Shown piece by piece: positions 25,851 through 35,175 of a DNA stretch of 64,000 nt. The translations under genes were made by a program, and so were the position numbers. Every line of letters starts with the position of its first letter. The first letter of the stretch is position 1. The stretch is taken from the NCBI RefSeq assembly GCF_041435435.1, contig NZ_CP108494.1, positions 4,808,501 through 4,872,500 of the forward strand. The letters run 5' to 3'. Under the pieces are notes generated by a model. That model was given only the letters and a program-made list of their open reading frames with translations. It was not told the DNA's origin and did no database searches. This DNA comes from Streptomyces sp. NBC_01241. GTDB taxonomy: Bacteria > Actinomycetota > Actinomycetes > Streptomycetales > Streptomycetaceae.

Positions 25851-28800
25851 GTGAGCATGAATGCGACCGAGGGGGCCGATCCGTTCGGGACCGTACGGAT
25901 GCGACGCGGTGTGCTCGACGCCTGGGGCGCCGGCCCCGCCAGATTCCGCGAGGACGCCAACGCCGAGGAGGACCTCGCGCTCGGCGGCTATCGCGACCGC
26001 CTCGTCGTCGAGCTGGCCCAGAACGCCGCCGACGCCGCCGCCCGCGCCCGGGTCCCCGGGCGGCTCCGCCTCACCCTGCACGCGGCGACCGCGGACGCCC
26101 CTGCCGTACTCGCCGCCGCCAACACCGGCGCCCCCATCGATGCCACCGGCGTGGAATCGCTCTCCACCCTGCGCGCCTCCGCCAAGCGCGAGGGCCACGA
26201 GGGAGCCGTCGGCAGGTTCGGCGTCGGGTTCGCCGCCGTGCTCGCGGTGAGCGACGAGCCCGCCCTCGTCGGCCGGCACGGCGGCGTCCGCTGGTCCCTC
26301 GCCGAGGCCCGCGACCTCGCCGCCCGCGCGGCCGTCGCCAGTCCCGGCCTCGGCGACGAGCTCCGCCGCCGCGACGGCCACGTACCGCTGCTGCGGCTCC
26401 CGCTGCCCGCCGAGGGCACCGCACCCGACGGGTACGACACCGTCGTCGTCCTCCCGCTGCGCGACGGTGGCGCCGAGGACCTCGTGGTCCGGCTGCTCGA
26501 CGCGGTCGACGACGCCCTCCTGCTCACCCTGCGCGGGCTCGACGAGATCGTGATCGAAACCCCGGACACCGTGCGGACGTTGCGCCGCTCGCAGCACGGC
26601 CCGTACACCCACGTCGAGGACTCCGCGCACGGTACGCACCGCTGGCGCACCGTCACCCACCACGGCCCCGTCGAGGCAGCGCTGCTCGCCGACCGGCCCC
26701 GCGAGGAACGGCTGCGCCCGCACTGGTCGGTCACCTGGGCCGTCCCCGTGGACGCGGAAGGCGCCCCCGTACGCCCCCGCACCGCCCCCGTCGTCCACGC
26801 GCCGACCCCCACCGACGAACCCCTCGGCATTCCCGCGCTGCTCATCGCGTCGCTGCCGCTCGACACCGCCCGCCGCCACCCCGCGCCCGGCCCGCTCACC
26901 GACTTCCTGGTGCAGCGCGCGGCCGACGCGTACGCCGAACTGCTCGCCGGCTGGCAGCCGGTGGCGGTCGACACCATCGACCTCGTCCCCGGACCGCTCG
27001 GCAAGGGCGAACTGGACGGCGCCCTGCGCGGCGCGATCCTGGCGCGGCTGCCGCGCGTCGCGTTCCTGGCGCCCGCCGCCCCGCGCGACGCCACGGCCGA
27101 AGTGGACCGGTGGGACACCTGGGACGCGCAGCCGGACGGCATCCGCGAGGCGGTCACCACCGCGCTGCGCCCCATCGAGGCCGAGGTGCTGGAGGGCGTC
27201 GGCGCCGAGACCGTGCGGGTGCTCTCCGAGGTCCTGCCCTGCCTGCTGCCCGCCGGACTGGAGCGCCGCAGCGAACTGCGCACCCTCGGCATCGCCCGCG
27301 TCCCGCTGACCGAGGCGATCGACCGGCTCGCCGGGCTCGAACGCGACCCCGGCTGGTGGCGGCGGCTGTACGACAGCCTGTCCGGCGTCGACCCGGACCG
27401 TCTCTCCGGTCTGCCCGTCCCGCTGGCCGGGAAGCCGGAGACACCGGAATCGCAGGCCCCGGCCGCGCCCCGCACCACCATCGGCCCCCGCCAGGTCCTC
27501 CTCCCGCTCCCCGGCGCGCTCACCGGACCCGTCCTCGGCCGGCTCGCCCGGCTCGGGCTGAAGGTCGCGCACCCGGACGCCGCCCATCCGCTGCTGGAGA
27601 AGCTGGGCGCCCTGCCCGCCACGCCCCGCGCCGTGCTGTCGACCCCTCAGGTGCGGGCCGCCGTCGCCGGATCGCTGGACGCGGGCGAGATCTGGGACGA
27701 GGACGCGCTGGACGTCGACGAGCTCGCCGAGACCGTCCTCACCCTCGTACGGGACGCCGACCTGGCCCCCGGCGACGAGCCCTGGCTCGGTGCGCTCGCC
27801 CTCCCCGACGAGGACGGCGAACCGGCCCCCGCCGGTGAACTCGTGCTGCCCAAAAGTCCGTTCGCGGCCATCATGCGGGAAGGCGAACTCGCTCTCTGCG
27901 AGCAGGAGTTGGCCGAACGCTGGGGCGAACAGCCGCTCACCGCCTGCGGCGTGCTCGCCACCTTCGCCCTCGTGAGGGCCACCGATGTCGTTCTGGACCC
28001 GGACGAACTGGAGCCCCGTGAGGGCGACTTCGCCGAGCCCGACGACGCCGGTCTGCTCGATGCCGTCGACGTGTGGTGCGAGGACGTCCTCGACCAGTTG
28101 CCGGACACAACCGTGCCGCCGGTCGCCACCGAACTCGTCGCCGTCCGCGACCTGGACCTCGTCGACGACGACGCCTGGCCGCAGGCGCTCGCCCTGCTCG
28201 CCCGGCCGCCGCTGCGCGACGCGCTGACCCAGCCCGTGCGGGTGCTGCTGCCCGACGGCACGACCCGGTCCGTCCGCCCGTACACGGCCTGGTGGCTGCG
28301 CGACCACCCCGTGATCGACGGCCGTCGCCCGGCCGGCCTGCGCGCGGCGTCCGGCGACCCGCGGCTGGCCGGACTGTACGAATCCGTCGACGCGACCGGC
28401 TTCGACGACGCCCAGGTGCTGCGCGCCCTCGGCGTACGGACCTCCGTGGCCGCCCTCCTCGACGAGCCCGGCGGCGCCGCCGAACTCCTCGGCCGGCTCG
28501 CGGACGAGGACCGCGAGGTCGGCCCCGTACAACTGCACGCCCTGTACACCGCGCTGGCCGAACTCGACCCCGAACAGGTCACGCTGCCCGACGCGTTGCG
28601 GGCCGTGGTCGACGGCGAGGTCCGGGTCGTCGACGCGGCGGACGCCGTGATCGCGGACGCCCCGGATCTGCTGCCGTTGACCACCGGGCTCCCGCTGCTC
28701 CCGGTCGCCCCGGCGCGCGCGGCCGATCTTGCCGAGCTGTTGCAGGTGCGGCGGCTCGGCGAGACCGTGGCGGCCGAGGTGACGACGGAGGGCGAGGAGC

Positions 28801-29063
28801 ATCACGTACCGGATGCGGTACGGGTCCTGCTCGGCGCCCGGACTCCGGACACGTACGTCGAGCACGGTGAACTGCGCGCGGGCGGCGTCGAGCTGGACTG
28901 GCGCCGCACCCCCGACGGGGCCGTGCACGCCGCCACGCTGGAAGGCGTCGCGGCGGGCCTGGCCTGGGCGGCGGGGCAGTGGCCGCGCCGCTTCGAGGTC
29001 GCGGCGCTGCTGGAGGACCCGTCCCGTACGGAGGAACTGGCCCGGGACCGCTGGTTCGACTGA
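25851..29063 (+). CDS. Sacsin N-terminal-like/HSP90-type ATPase protein
   Basis: This 1070-residue cytoplasmic protein opens with a GHKL (Bergerat) ATP-binding fold of the sacsin/HSP90 type. The N-box ELAQNAADA lies at 54-62, the second box ANTGAP at 90-95, and the glycine lid GRFGVGFAAV at 121-130. The remaining 900 residues are Leu/Val/Ala/Asp-rich and match nothing I can name. Actinobacteria carry such a protein widely, and sacsin itself is a eukaryotic co-chaperone, so a chaperone-like role is inference. GTG at 25851 with CGGAG seven bases upstream is chosen. It follows the DUF3027 gene. Confidence 0.85.
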   Translation: MSMNATEGADPFGTVRMRRGVLDAWGAGPARFREDANAEEDLALGGYRDRLVVELAQNAADAAARARVPGRLRLTLHAATADAPAVLAAANTGAPIDATGVESLSTLRASAKREGHEGAVGRFGVGFAAVLAVSDEPALVGRHGGVRWSLAEARDLAARAAVASPGLGDELRRRDGHVPLLRLPLPAEGTAPDGYDTVVVLPLRDGGAEDLVVRLLDAVDDALLLTLRGLDEIVIETPDTVRTLRRSQHGPYTHVEDSAHGTHRWRTVTHHGPVEAALLADRPREERLRPHWSVTWAVPVDAEGAPVRPRTAPVVHAPTPTDEPLGIPALLIASLPLDTARRHPAPGPLTDFLVQRAADAYAELLAGWQPVAVDTIDLVPGPLGKGELDGALRGAILARLPRVAFLAPAAPRDATAEVDRWDTWDAQPDGIREAVTTALRPIEAEVLEGVGAETVRVLSEVLPCLLPAGLERRSELRTLGIARVPLTEAIDRLAGLERDPGWWRRLYDSLSGVDPDRLSGLPVPLAGKPETPESQAPAAPRTTIGPRQVLLPLPGALTGPVLGRLARLGLKVAHPDAAHPLLEKLGALPATPRAVLSTPQVRAAVAGSLDAGEIWDEDALDVDELAETVLTLVRDADLAPGDEPWLGALALPDEDGEPAPAGELVLPKSPFAAIMREGELALCEQELAERWGEQPLTACGVLATFALVRATDVVLDPDELEPREGDFAEPDDAGLLDAVDVWCEDVLDQLPDTTVPPVATELVAVRDLDLVDDDAWPQALALLARPPLRDALTQPVRVLLPDGTTRSVRPYTAWWLRDHPVIDGRRPAGLRAASGDPRLAGLYESVDATGFDDAQVLRALGVRTSVAALLDEPGGAAELLGRLADEDREVGPVQLHALYTALAELDPEQVTLPDALRAVVDGEVRVVDAADAVIADAPDLLPLTTGLPLLPVAPARAADLAELLQVRRLGETVAAEVTTEGEEHHVPDAVRVLLGARTPDTYVEHGELRAGGVELDWRRTPDGAVHAATLEGVAAGLAWAAGQWPRRFEVAALLEDPSRTEELARDRWFD

Positions 29064-29243
29064 GGCGGCGCGCCCATGGGCACCCGAAGGGAGGGGGATC
29101 TTCGCAAGAAGTGCCAGTTTGGCGTACAACCCTTCACAAGTGTGGCGGGTCTGGTCTGTCGAGTCAGCAGACTCTCAGACCGAACGAGCCCCGCTCGGGT
29201 CGCATCACATACTCGCGGGGCCCTTTCTCCACTGGGGAAATAC

Positions 29244-30119
29244 ATGCGTATTCGTGCCACCGTGGCCGCCGTCTCCGGCGCCCTGGCCCTGTCCGCCCTG
29301 GCCGTCCCGGCCGCCCACGCGGATGACGCCGCGAACCTGCCGAACATCCCGACGTCGGCGGCCGAGATCTTCGGCATCGCCCCGCAGGGCGCGTCGAAGG
29401 CCGCCCGTGCGGCGGCCACGTCCGAGCCCGTCATCTCCAAGGTCGTCGTCAACGGCGGCAAGGACATCGTTCTGGGCACCACCGCCTCCAAGACGGTCTC
29501 CGCCTCGATCACCGCCTCGCACCCCTCCGGCATCTCCGACGCCTTCGTCGCCCTGTGGCACGGCAAGGACCTGTCCTCCCCGGACACCGTGGACGGGGCG
29601 GTCGTGCCGAACGAGGACGTGGTCAAGTGCGCCAAGGTCAACGCGACGACCTCCACGTGCAAGCTGACCTTCACGATCGACCCGCGCTACGACCTGTACA
29701 AGAACTCCCTGGCCGGTACCTGGAAGGTCGCCGTGGCCGTGCTCTCCGGCGATGAGACCAGCGCCGCCGAGAACCAGTCCTACAGCACCGCCCGTGTGCA
29801 GCGGCTGTCGAAGCTGACGGTGAACGCCGCTCCGGAGCCCGTGAAGAAGGGCGGGACGATCACCGTCACCGGCAAGCTGTCGCGGGCGAACTGGGAGGAC
29901 CACAAGTACCACGGCTACACCGCCCAGCCGGTGAAGCTCCAGTTCCGCAAGAAGACCAGCTCCACGTACACCACGATCAAGACGATCAAGACGAACAGCA
30001 CGGGCAACCTGAAGACGACCGTCAAGGCGTCGGTCGACGGCTACTGGCGTTACAGCTTCGCCGGTACGTCCACCACCCCGGCCATCACGACCGCGGGCGA
30101 CTTCGTCGACGTGAAGTAG
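29244..30119 (+). CDS. Secreted protein, Ig-like repeats (function unknown)
   Basis: This 291-residue protein has a clear signal peptide (MRIRATVAAVSGALALSALA with cleavage near AHA-DD at about 27). The mature part holds two beta-rich domains: about 55-185 (SKVVVNGGKDIVLGTTASKT and a Cys pair in VKCAKVNATTSTCKL) and about 190-290 (LSKLTVNAAPEPVKKGGTIT, Lys/Thr-rich), the latter with an Ig-like look. Many Streptomyces carry relatives with no proven function; some databases label them calcium-binding, which I cannot confirm. A GGGGAAA site precedes the ATG. Confidence 0.75.
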   Translation: MRIRATVAAVSGALALSALAVPAAHADDAANLPNIPTSAAEIFGIAPQGASKAARAAATSEPVISKVVVNGGKDIVLGTTASKTVSASITASHPSGISDAFVALWHGKDLSSPDTVDGAVVPNEDVVKCAKVNATTSTCKLTFTIDPRYDLYKNSLAGTWKVAVAVLSGDETSAAENQSYSTARVQRLSKLTVNAAPEPVKKGGTITVTGKLSRANWEDHKYHGYTAQPVKLQFRKKTSSTYTTIKTIKTNSTGNLKTTVKASVDGYWRYSFAGTSTTPAITTAGDFVDVK

Positions 30120-30168
30120 ATCTGTAGCATCCCGTAGTCACCCCGCGGTCGGGGAAGTACTCGGGGAA

Positions 30169-32649
30169 CTACACCGGGAAGCGGCGGCCGACCAGCCGCC
30201 AGGCGCACTCCAGGCCGGCCGCCGCCACCACCGCGATCCCCACCGCGGTCCACGGCATCATCGCTCCCACCAGCTTCAGCGCGAAGAACTGCTGCAGCCA
30301 CGGCACCACCAGCACGATCAGGAACGCCAGCCCCATCGCCACCACCAGACACACCCGCCACCAGGTGTACGGACGGGCGATGATCGCCAGGACCCACATC
30401 GAGACCAGGAACAGCGTGAGTGTCGCCGCGCTGGTCTCCGCGTCCAGCGCGCCCGTACCGGAGTAGTAGTGCCGGGCGGCCATATACGTCACGAAGGTGG
30501 CGACGGCCGCGATGACACCCGACGGGATCGCGTACCGCATGACACGGCGCACGAAGTGCGGATGGGCCCGTTCCTTGTTGGGGGCGAGGGCCAGGAAGAA
30601 CGCCGGGATGCCGATCGTCAGTGTCGACAGCAGCGTCAGGTGGCGCGGCAGGAACGGGTAGTCGACCTGGAAGCAGACCACCAGGATCGCCAGCAGCACC
30701 GAGTAGACCGTCTTGGTCAGGAACAGGGTGGCGACCCGGGTGATGTTGCCGATCACCCGGCGGCCCTCGGCGACGACGGACGGCAGCGTCGCGAAGCTGT
30801 TGTCGAGCAGCACGATCTGGGCGACGGCCCGGGTCGCCTCGGAGCCCGACCCCATGGCGACGCCGATGTCGGCGTCCTTGAGCGCCAGTACGTCGTTGAC
30901 GCCGTCGCCGGTCATCGCGACGGTGTGGCCGCGGGACTGGAGCGCGCCGACCATGTCCCGCTTCTGCTGCGGGGTGACCCGGCCGAAGACCGCGTTCTCC
31001 TCCATGGCCGTGGCCATGTCGTCCGGGTCGGTGGGCAGCCGGCGCGCGTCCAGGGTGTTCCCGGCGCCCGGCATGCCGAGCTTCCCGGCGACCGCGCCGA
31101 CGGAGACCGCGTTGTCGCCGGAGATGACCTTCGCGGCGACCCGTTGGTCGGCGAAGTAGGCCAGCGTCCGGCCTGCGTCGGGCCGCAGCCGCTGCTCCAG
31201 GACGACCAGCGCGCTCGGTACGGCCCCGCCGGCGGCGTCCGGGCCTTCGAGCTCGCCCTGCGCGCGAGCCAGCAGCAGCACCCGCAGCCCCTGCTCGTTG
31301 AGCTGCTCGATCTCGGCGAGCGCCGGGTCGTGCTCGGGCAGCAGGACATCGGGGGCGCCCAGCAGCCAGACCGATGCCCGGCCGCCGCCCTCGTCGAACG
31401 CGGCGCCGCTGTACTTGCGGGCCGAGGAGAACGGCAGTGCCTGCGTGCACCGCCACTCCTCGCCGTCGGGGTAGGCATCGACGATGGCCTGGAGGCTGGC
31501 GTTGGGCCGTGGGTCGGAGGCGCCGAGGGCGCCCAGCACGCGCCGTACGTACGCGTCGTCCGTACCGCCCAGCGCCCGCACCTCGGCGATGTCCATGCCG
31601 CCCTCGGTGAGCGTGCCGGTCTTGTCCAGGCAGACGACGTCGACGCGGGCCAGCCCCTCGATGGCGGGGAGCTCCTGCACCAGACACTGCTTGCGGCCGA
31701 GCCGTACGACACCGATCGCGAAGGCGACCGAGGTGAGCAGCACCAGGCCCTCCGGGATCATCGGAACGATGCCGCCGACGGTCCGGGCGACCGACCCCTT
31801 GATGTCGTTGTTGTTGACGACGAACTGGCTGATGACCAGGCCGATCGCGGACGGCACCATCATCCAGGTGACGTACTTGAGGATCGTGGAGATGCCGGTG
31901 CGCAGCTCGGACTGGACGAGGGTGAAGCGGGACGCTTCCTCGGCGAGCTGCGCGGCGTAGGCCTCGCGGCCGACCTTGGTGGTGGCGAACGAGCCGCCGC
32001 CCGCGACGACGAAGCTGCCGGACATGACGAGGTCGCCGGGGTGCTTCAGCACCGGGTCGGCCTCGCCGGTGAGCAGCGACTCGTCGATCTCCAGGCTGTC
32101 GGCCTCGGCGACCGTGCCGTCCACGACGACCTTGTCGCCGGGGCCGAGCTCGACGAGGTCGCCGAGGACGATCTCGGAGGTGGAGATCTCGGCCGAGACC
32201 CCGTCGCGCCGCACGGTGGGTTTTGCCTCGCCGATGACCGCGAGGCCGTCCAGGGTCTTCTTGGCCCGCCACTCCTGGACGATGCCGATGCCGGTGTTGG
32301 CGACGATCACGAAGCCGAAGAGGCTGTCCTGGATCGGCGCGACGAACAGCATGATCAGCCAGAGCACGCCGATGATCAGGTTGAACCGGGTGAAGACGTT
32401 GGCGCGGACGATCTCGCTCATGGAACGCGACGAGCGGACGGGTACGTCGTTGACCTCGCCCCGGGCGATCCGCTCGGCCACCTCGGCGGCGGTCAGCCCA
32501 CGGGTGTTCACCGCCGGGGCCGGCAGCTTCACGGGGTGGACCGGGTCGAGCTCGGACCCGGCGTCGATCATGGCCGGTCCGGGGCGGTCGGCGGAACCGG
32601 AAGCCCCGGGGGGCTGCTCGCCGGAGGAATGGGGTGCCCGCTGCGTCAT
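30169..32649 (-). CDS. P-type cation ATPase, CtpE-like (possible Ca2+ transporter)
   Basis: This 826-residue integral membrane ATPase has the P-type landmarks: an actuator loop with LTGEADPV, a conserved membrane helix VPMIPEGLVLLTSVAF, phosphorylation motif DKTGTLT, an HAD hinge MTGDGVNDVLALKDADIG, and about ten membrane segments with four near the C terminus. The MIPEGL helix and length fit the CtpE group, for which calcium uptake is reported in mycobacteria; the ion here is not proven. Start ATG at 32649. It is convergent with the secreted-protein gene at 30119. Confidence 0.88.
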   Translation of the reverse strand: MTQRAPHSSGEQPPGASGSADRPGPAMIDAGSELDPVHPVKLPAPAVNTRGLTAAEVAERIARGEVNDVPVRSSRSMSEIVRANVFTRFNLIIGVLWLIMLFVAPIQDSLFGFVIVANTGIGIVQEWRAKKTLDGLAVIGEAKPTVRRDGVSAEISTSEIVLGDLVELGPGDKVVVDGTVAEADSLEIDESLLTGEADPVLKHPGDLVMSGSFVVAGGGSFATTKVGREAYAAQLAEEASRFTLVQSELRTGISTILKYVTWMMVPSAIGLVISQFVVNNNDIKGSVARTVGGIVPMIPEGLVLLTSVAFAIGVVRLGRKQCLVQELPAIEGLARVDVVCLDKTGTLTEGGMDIAEVRALGGTDDAYVRRVLGALGASDPRPNASLQAIVDAYPDGEEWRCTQALPFSSARKYSGAAFDEGGGRASVWLLGAPDVLLPEHDPALAEIEQLNEQGLRVLLLARAQGELEGPDAAGGAVPSALVVLEQRLRPDAGRTLAYFADQRVAAKVISGDNAVSVGAVAGKLGMPGAGNTLDARRLPTDPDDMATAMEENAVFGRVTPQQKRDMVGALQSRGHTVAMTGDGVNDVLALKDADIGVAMGSGSEATRAVAQIVLLDNSFATLPSVVAEGRRVIGNITRVATLFLTKTVYSVLLAILVVCFQVDYPFLPRHLTLLSTLTIGIPAFFLALAPNKERAHPHFVRRVMRYAIPSGVIAAVATFVTYMAARHYYSGTGALDAETSAATLTLFLVSMWVLAIIARPYTWWRVCLVVAMGLAFLIVLVVPWLQQFFALKLVGAMMPWTAVGIAVVAAAGLECAWRLVGRRFPV

Positions 32650-32783
32650 GGTTCCGACGGTACGGGTGGAACGTTCGAATCACCCAACGAAGATCCGAAG
32701 ATCAGACCGGGGAAGGAGGGGAATGGTCCTACGGGGGGATGAAACCCCGGAAAACCCCGGACTGCCTGGTGGGACGTGTCACA

Positions 32784-33104
32784 TCACGCGGGGGTGTCCG
32801 AGGTGCCCCGGTCGTCCGGCCCGGTTCCCGAGGCCGGAACCCCGGCCGATTCCTCGGCGGCGGCTGCGGCCCGCTTGATCGCCGCGTCCCGTCCCCGCAC
32901 GTACCAGATGCCGATCAGGCCGAGACCCGCACCGGCCAGACAGGTCCACACCCACCACGCGTGCCCGTGGTCGTCGAACCAGCCGTAGAACGGGAGCTGG
33001 ACCAGGAAGAGGACGAACCAGAGGATCGTGCCGCCCGTGATGGTGGCGACAACGGGCCCCTCCAGGGGCTCGGGTGCCTCGTGCTTCGGTGTCCACTTCG
33101 CCAT
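32784..33104 (-). CDS. DUF2530 membrane protein
   Basis: This 106-residue protein begins MAKWTPKHEAPEPLEGPVVA and has two membrane segments (about 22-41, ITGGTILWFVLFLVQLPFYG, and 50-68, WVWTCLAGAGLGLIGIWYV), followed by a charged Ala-rich tail. It matches DUF2530, a conserved actinobacterial family of unknown function. ATG at 33104 is preferred over in-frame upstream codons since family members start MAKW. It lies 134 bases before the P-type ATPase on the same strand. Confidence 0.8.
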   Translation of the reverse strand: MAKWTPKHEAPEPLEGPVVATITGGTILWFVLFLVQLPFYGWFDDHGHAWWVWTCLAGAGLGLIGIWYVRGRDAAIKRAAAAAEESAGVPASGTGPDDRGTSDTPA

Positions 33105-33158
33105 GACCTCAGTGTATGGGGCTCCCCTCGCCCCCCTCCCGTGCCCCGTAAAGACCGC

Positions 33159-33229
33159 ATACATAAAGACTCCCGGCCCAGGTGGGCCAAGGGTCTACGC
33201 GCGGAGATAGCGATCTTCGCCTTATGTAT
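33159..33229. promoter_or_regulatory. A/T-rich leader with inverted repeat upstream of the permease gene
   Basis: ATACATAA at 33159-33166 is matched by TTATGTAT at 33222-33229, an exact 8-base inverted repeat with 55 bases between the arms. It lies about 95-165 bases before the permease ATG and is much richer in A/T than its surroundings. It may be a regulator binding site or promoter element. I cannot assign a regulator. Confidence 0.35.
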
Positions 33230-33323
33230 TCATACTGAATCTGCTTGCGACTGTCTCGAATTATTCGTCTGAACGTCCAAAGCTGACCACTTTTAATCCC
33301 CCTACGTACGACTGAGGTCCTAC

Positions 33324-34781
33324 ATGTCCCCCTCGGCCACCGCTCCGGTCGATTCCACGCAGTCCTCGGGCCCTCAGCCGCACAACGGCCTGGATCGCTT
33401 CTTCAAGATCTCCGAGCGGGGGTCGTCGGTCGCGCGCGAGATCCGCGGCGGATTCGCCACGTTCTTCGCGATGGCGTACATCATCGTGCTGAACCCGATC
33501 ATTCTCGGCAGCGCGAAGGACATGTACGGGCACCAGCTCGACAGCGGCCAGCTGGTCACCGCGACCGTGCTGACCGCCGCGTTCTCCACGCTCCTGATGG
33601 GCGTCATCGGCAATGTGCCGATCGCGCTGGCCGCCGGCCTCGGCGTCAACACCGTCGTGGCCCTCCAGCTCGCCCCCAGGATGAGCTGGCCGGACGCGAT
33701 GGGCATGGTCGTCCTCGCGGGCATCGTGGTCATGCTGCTGGTCGCGACCGGGTTGCGCGAACGCGTGATGCACGCCGTACCGAAGTCGCTCCGCAAGGGC
33801 ATCGCGATCGGTATCGGTCTCTTCATCCTGCTGATCGGCCTGGTCGATTCCGGCTTCGTCTCCCGCATCCCGGACGCCGCGCACACCACCGTGCCGCTCC
33901 AGCTCGGCAGCGCCGGTCACCTCACCGGCTGGCCGGTGCTCGTCTTCGTCATCGGTGCGCTGCTCACCCTCGCGCTGATCGTCCGCAAGGTGCCGGGCGC
34001 GATCCTGATCTCCATCGTCGCGATGACGGTCCTCGCGCTGATCATCGACGCGATCGCCGATCTGCCGGGCGAGGCGTGGGGGCTGACCGTCCCGAAGTGG
34101 CCGGGCAACCCGGTCGCCACCCCGGACTTCGGGCTGATCGGCCACGCCAGTCTGTTCGGCGGCTTCAGCAAGGTCGGCGTGCTCACCGGCATCCTGTTCG
34201 TCTTCACCGTGCTGCTGTCCTGCTTCTTCGACGCGATGGGCACCATCCTCGGTGTCGGCGACGAGGCGAAGCTGACGGACGCGGACGGCAACTTCCCCGG
34301 CATCAACAAGGTGCTGTTCGTCGACGGCATCGCGGTCGCCGCGGGCGGTGCGAGCTCCGCCTCCGCGGGGACCTGCTTCGTGGAGTCCACGGCGGGGGTC
34401 GGCGAGGGCGCCCGCACCGGCTTCGCGAGCATCGTGACGGGTCTGCTGTTCACGGTGGCGCTGTTCCTGACGCCGCTGGCCACCATGGTCCCGTCCCAGG
34501 CGGCCACCCCGGCGCTGCTGGCGGTGGGCTTCCTGATCATCTCGGGTTCGGTGCGGGACATCGACTGGAGCGACTACACGCTCGCCATCCCGGCCTTCCT
34601 GGCCATGCTGATGATGCCGTTCACGTACTCGATCACCAACGGCATCGGCATCGGCTTCATCGCCTTCTCCGTGCTGCGGGTCGTGGCCGGACGCTGGCGC
34701 GAGGTGCCGGCGGCGATGTACGTGGTGTCCGCGGTCTTCGTCTTCTACTACGCGATGCCGGCCCTCGGCCTCACGTCGTGA
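33324..34781 (+). CDS. NCS2-family purine permease (AzgA/PbuG-like)
   Basis: This 485-residue protein has the AzgA-like motif pattern: an N-terminal DRFFKISERGSSVAREIRGG, TFFAMAYIIVLNPIIL, the conserved GLGVNTVVA at about 108-116 and the DAMGTILGVGDEA loop, with 12-14 membrane segments. It should import adenine, guanine or hypoxanthine with protons. Its leader holds a wide inverted repeat, but no riboswitch of the Bacillus purine type was seen. The stop is followed by a ~35-base direct repeat with the neighbouring gene end. Confidence 0.88.
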   Translation: MSPSATAPVDSTQSSGPQPHNGLDRFFKISERGSSVAREIRGGFATFFAMAYIIVLNPIILGSAKDMYGHQLDSGQLVTATVLTAAFSTLLMGVIGNVPIALAAGLGVNTVVALQLAPRMSWPDAMGMVVLAGIVVMLLVATGLRERVMHAVPKSLRKGIAIGIGLFILLIGLVDSGFVSRIPDAAHTTVPLQLGSAGHLTGWPVLVFVIGALLTLALIVRKVPGAILISIVAMTVLALIIDAIADLPGEAWGLTVPKWPGNPVATPDFGLIGHASLFGGFSKVGVLTGILFVFTVLLSCFFDAMGTILGVGDEAKLTDADGNFPGINKVLFVDGIAVAAGGASSASAGTCFVESTAGVGEGARTGFASIVTGLLFTVALFLTPLATMVPSQAATPALLAVGFLIISGSVRDIDWSDYTLAIPAFLAMLMMPFTYSITNGIGIGFIAFSVLRVVAGRWREVPAAMYVVSAVFVFYYAMPALGLTS

Positions 34782-34814
34782 CCGCTGCCGCCCTGATCCG
34801 CGCGGCCTGGAGGC

Positions 34815-35030
34815 TCACGTGACCTCTTCCGCCCTGATCCCCGCGGTCTCCTGCGACCCGTAGAACTTCTCCGTCTCGTCGACGGCCGCCTTGAAGCGCT
34901 CGTCGAAGTCATCGCGAATGAGCGTCCGGACCACATAGTCCTGGACGCTCATTCCGCGTTTGGCGGCATGTCGGCGGAGCCGGTCGAGCAGCTCACCGTC
35001 TATCCGCAGGCTGAGCACAGTCGATCCCAT
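34815..35030 (-). CDS. Ribbon-helix-helix protein
   Basis: This 71-residue protein starts MGSTVLSLRIDGELLDRLRR and follows the MetJ/Arc/CopG ribbon-helix-helix pattern: a beta strand with alternating polar residues (VLSLRID), helix A (ELLDRLRRHAAKRG), and helix B (SVQDYVVRTLIRDDF). Such proteins bind DNA as dimers and often act as antitoxins. No toxin-like gene is adjacent, so it may be a stand-alone regulator. It has no clear ribosome-binding site. The last codons lie in a direct repeat shared with the end of the permease gene. Confidence 0.75.
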   Translation of the reverse strand: MGSTVLSLRIDGELLDRLRRHAAKRGMSVQDYVVRTLIRDDFDERFKAAVDETEKFYGSQETAGIRAEEVT

Positions 35031-35144
35031 GGCAAGCAGGGTTACGGCCCAAGAGGTCGGTTCGCGTCACTTTCCGGATCCGACTCACTCGTTCGGGTGA
35101 TCGATTGGGCAGTCTGCCTCTCGCGCGTGTAACACGAATGGTCT

Positions 35145-35170
35145 TTAGGGTAGGTAATGAGGTACCCTAA
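35145..35170. promoter_or_regulatory. MarR operator and probable leaderless promoter
   Basis: TTAGGGTA (35145-35152) and TACCCTAA (35163-35170) form an exact 8-base inverted repeat with a 10-base spacer, ending 5 bases before the MarR ATG (35176). The size fits a MarR-family dimer site. TACCCT at 35163-35168 also looks like a -10 element whose start would fall at the ATG, and there is no ribosome-binding site. This predicts a leaderless transcript blocked by its own product. Confidence 0.7.
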
Positions 35171-35175
35171 TAAAC

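Noticed and set aside
33130..33323. Purine riboswitch in front of the NCS2 permease
   Set aside because: I saw only a wide inverted repeat (ATACATAA...TTATGTAT). The Bacillus-type purine aptamer core is not present.
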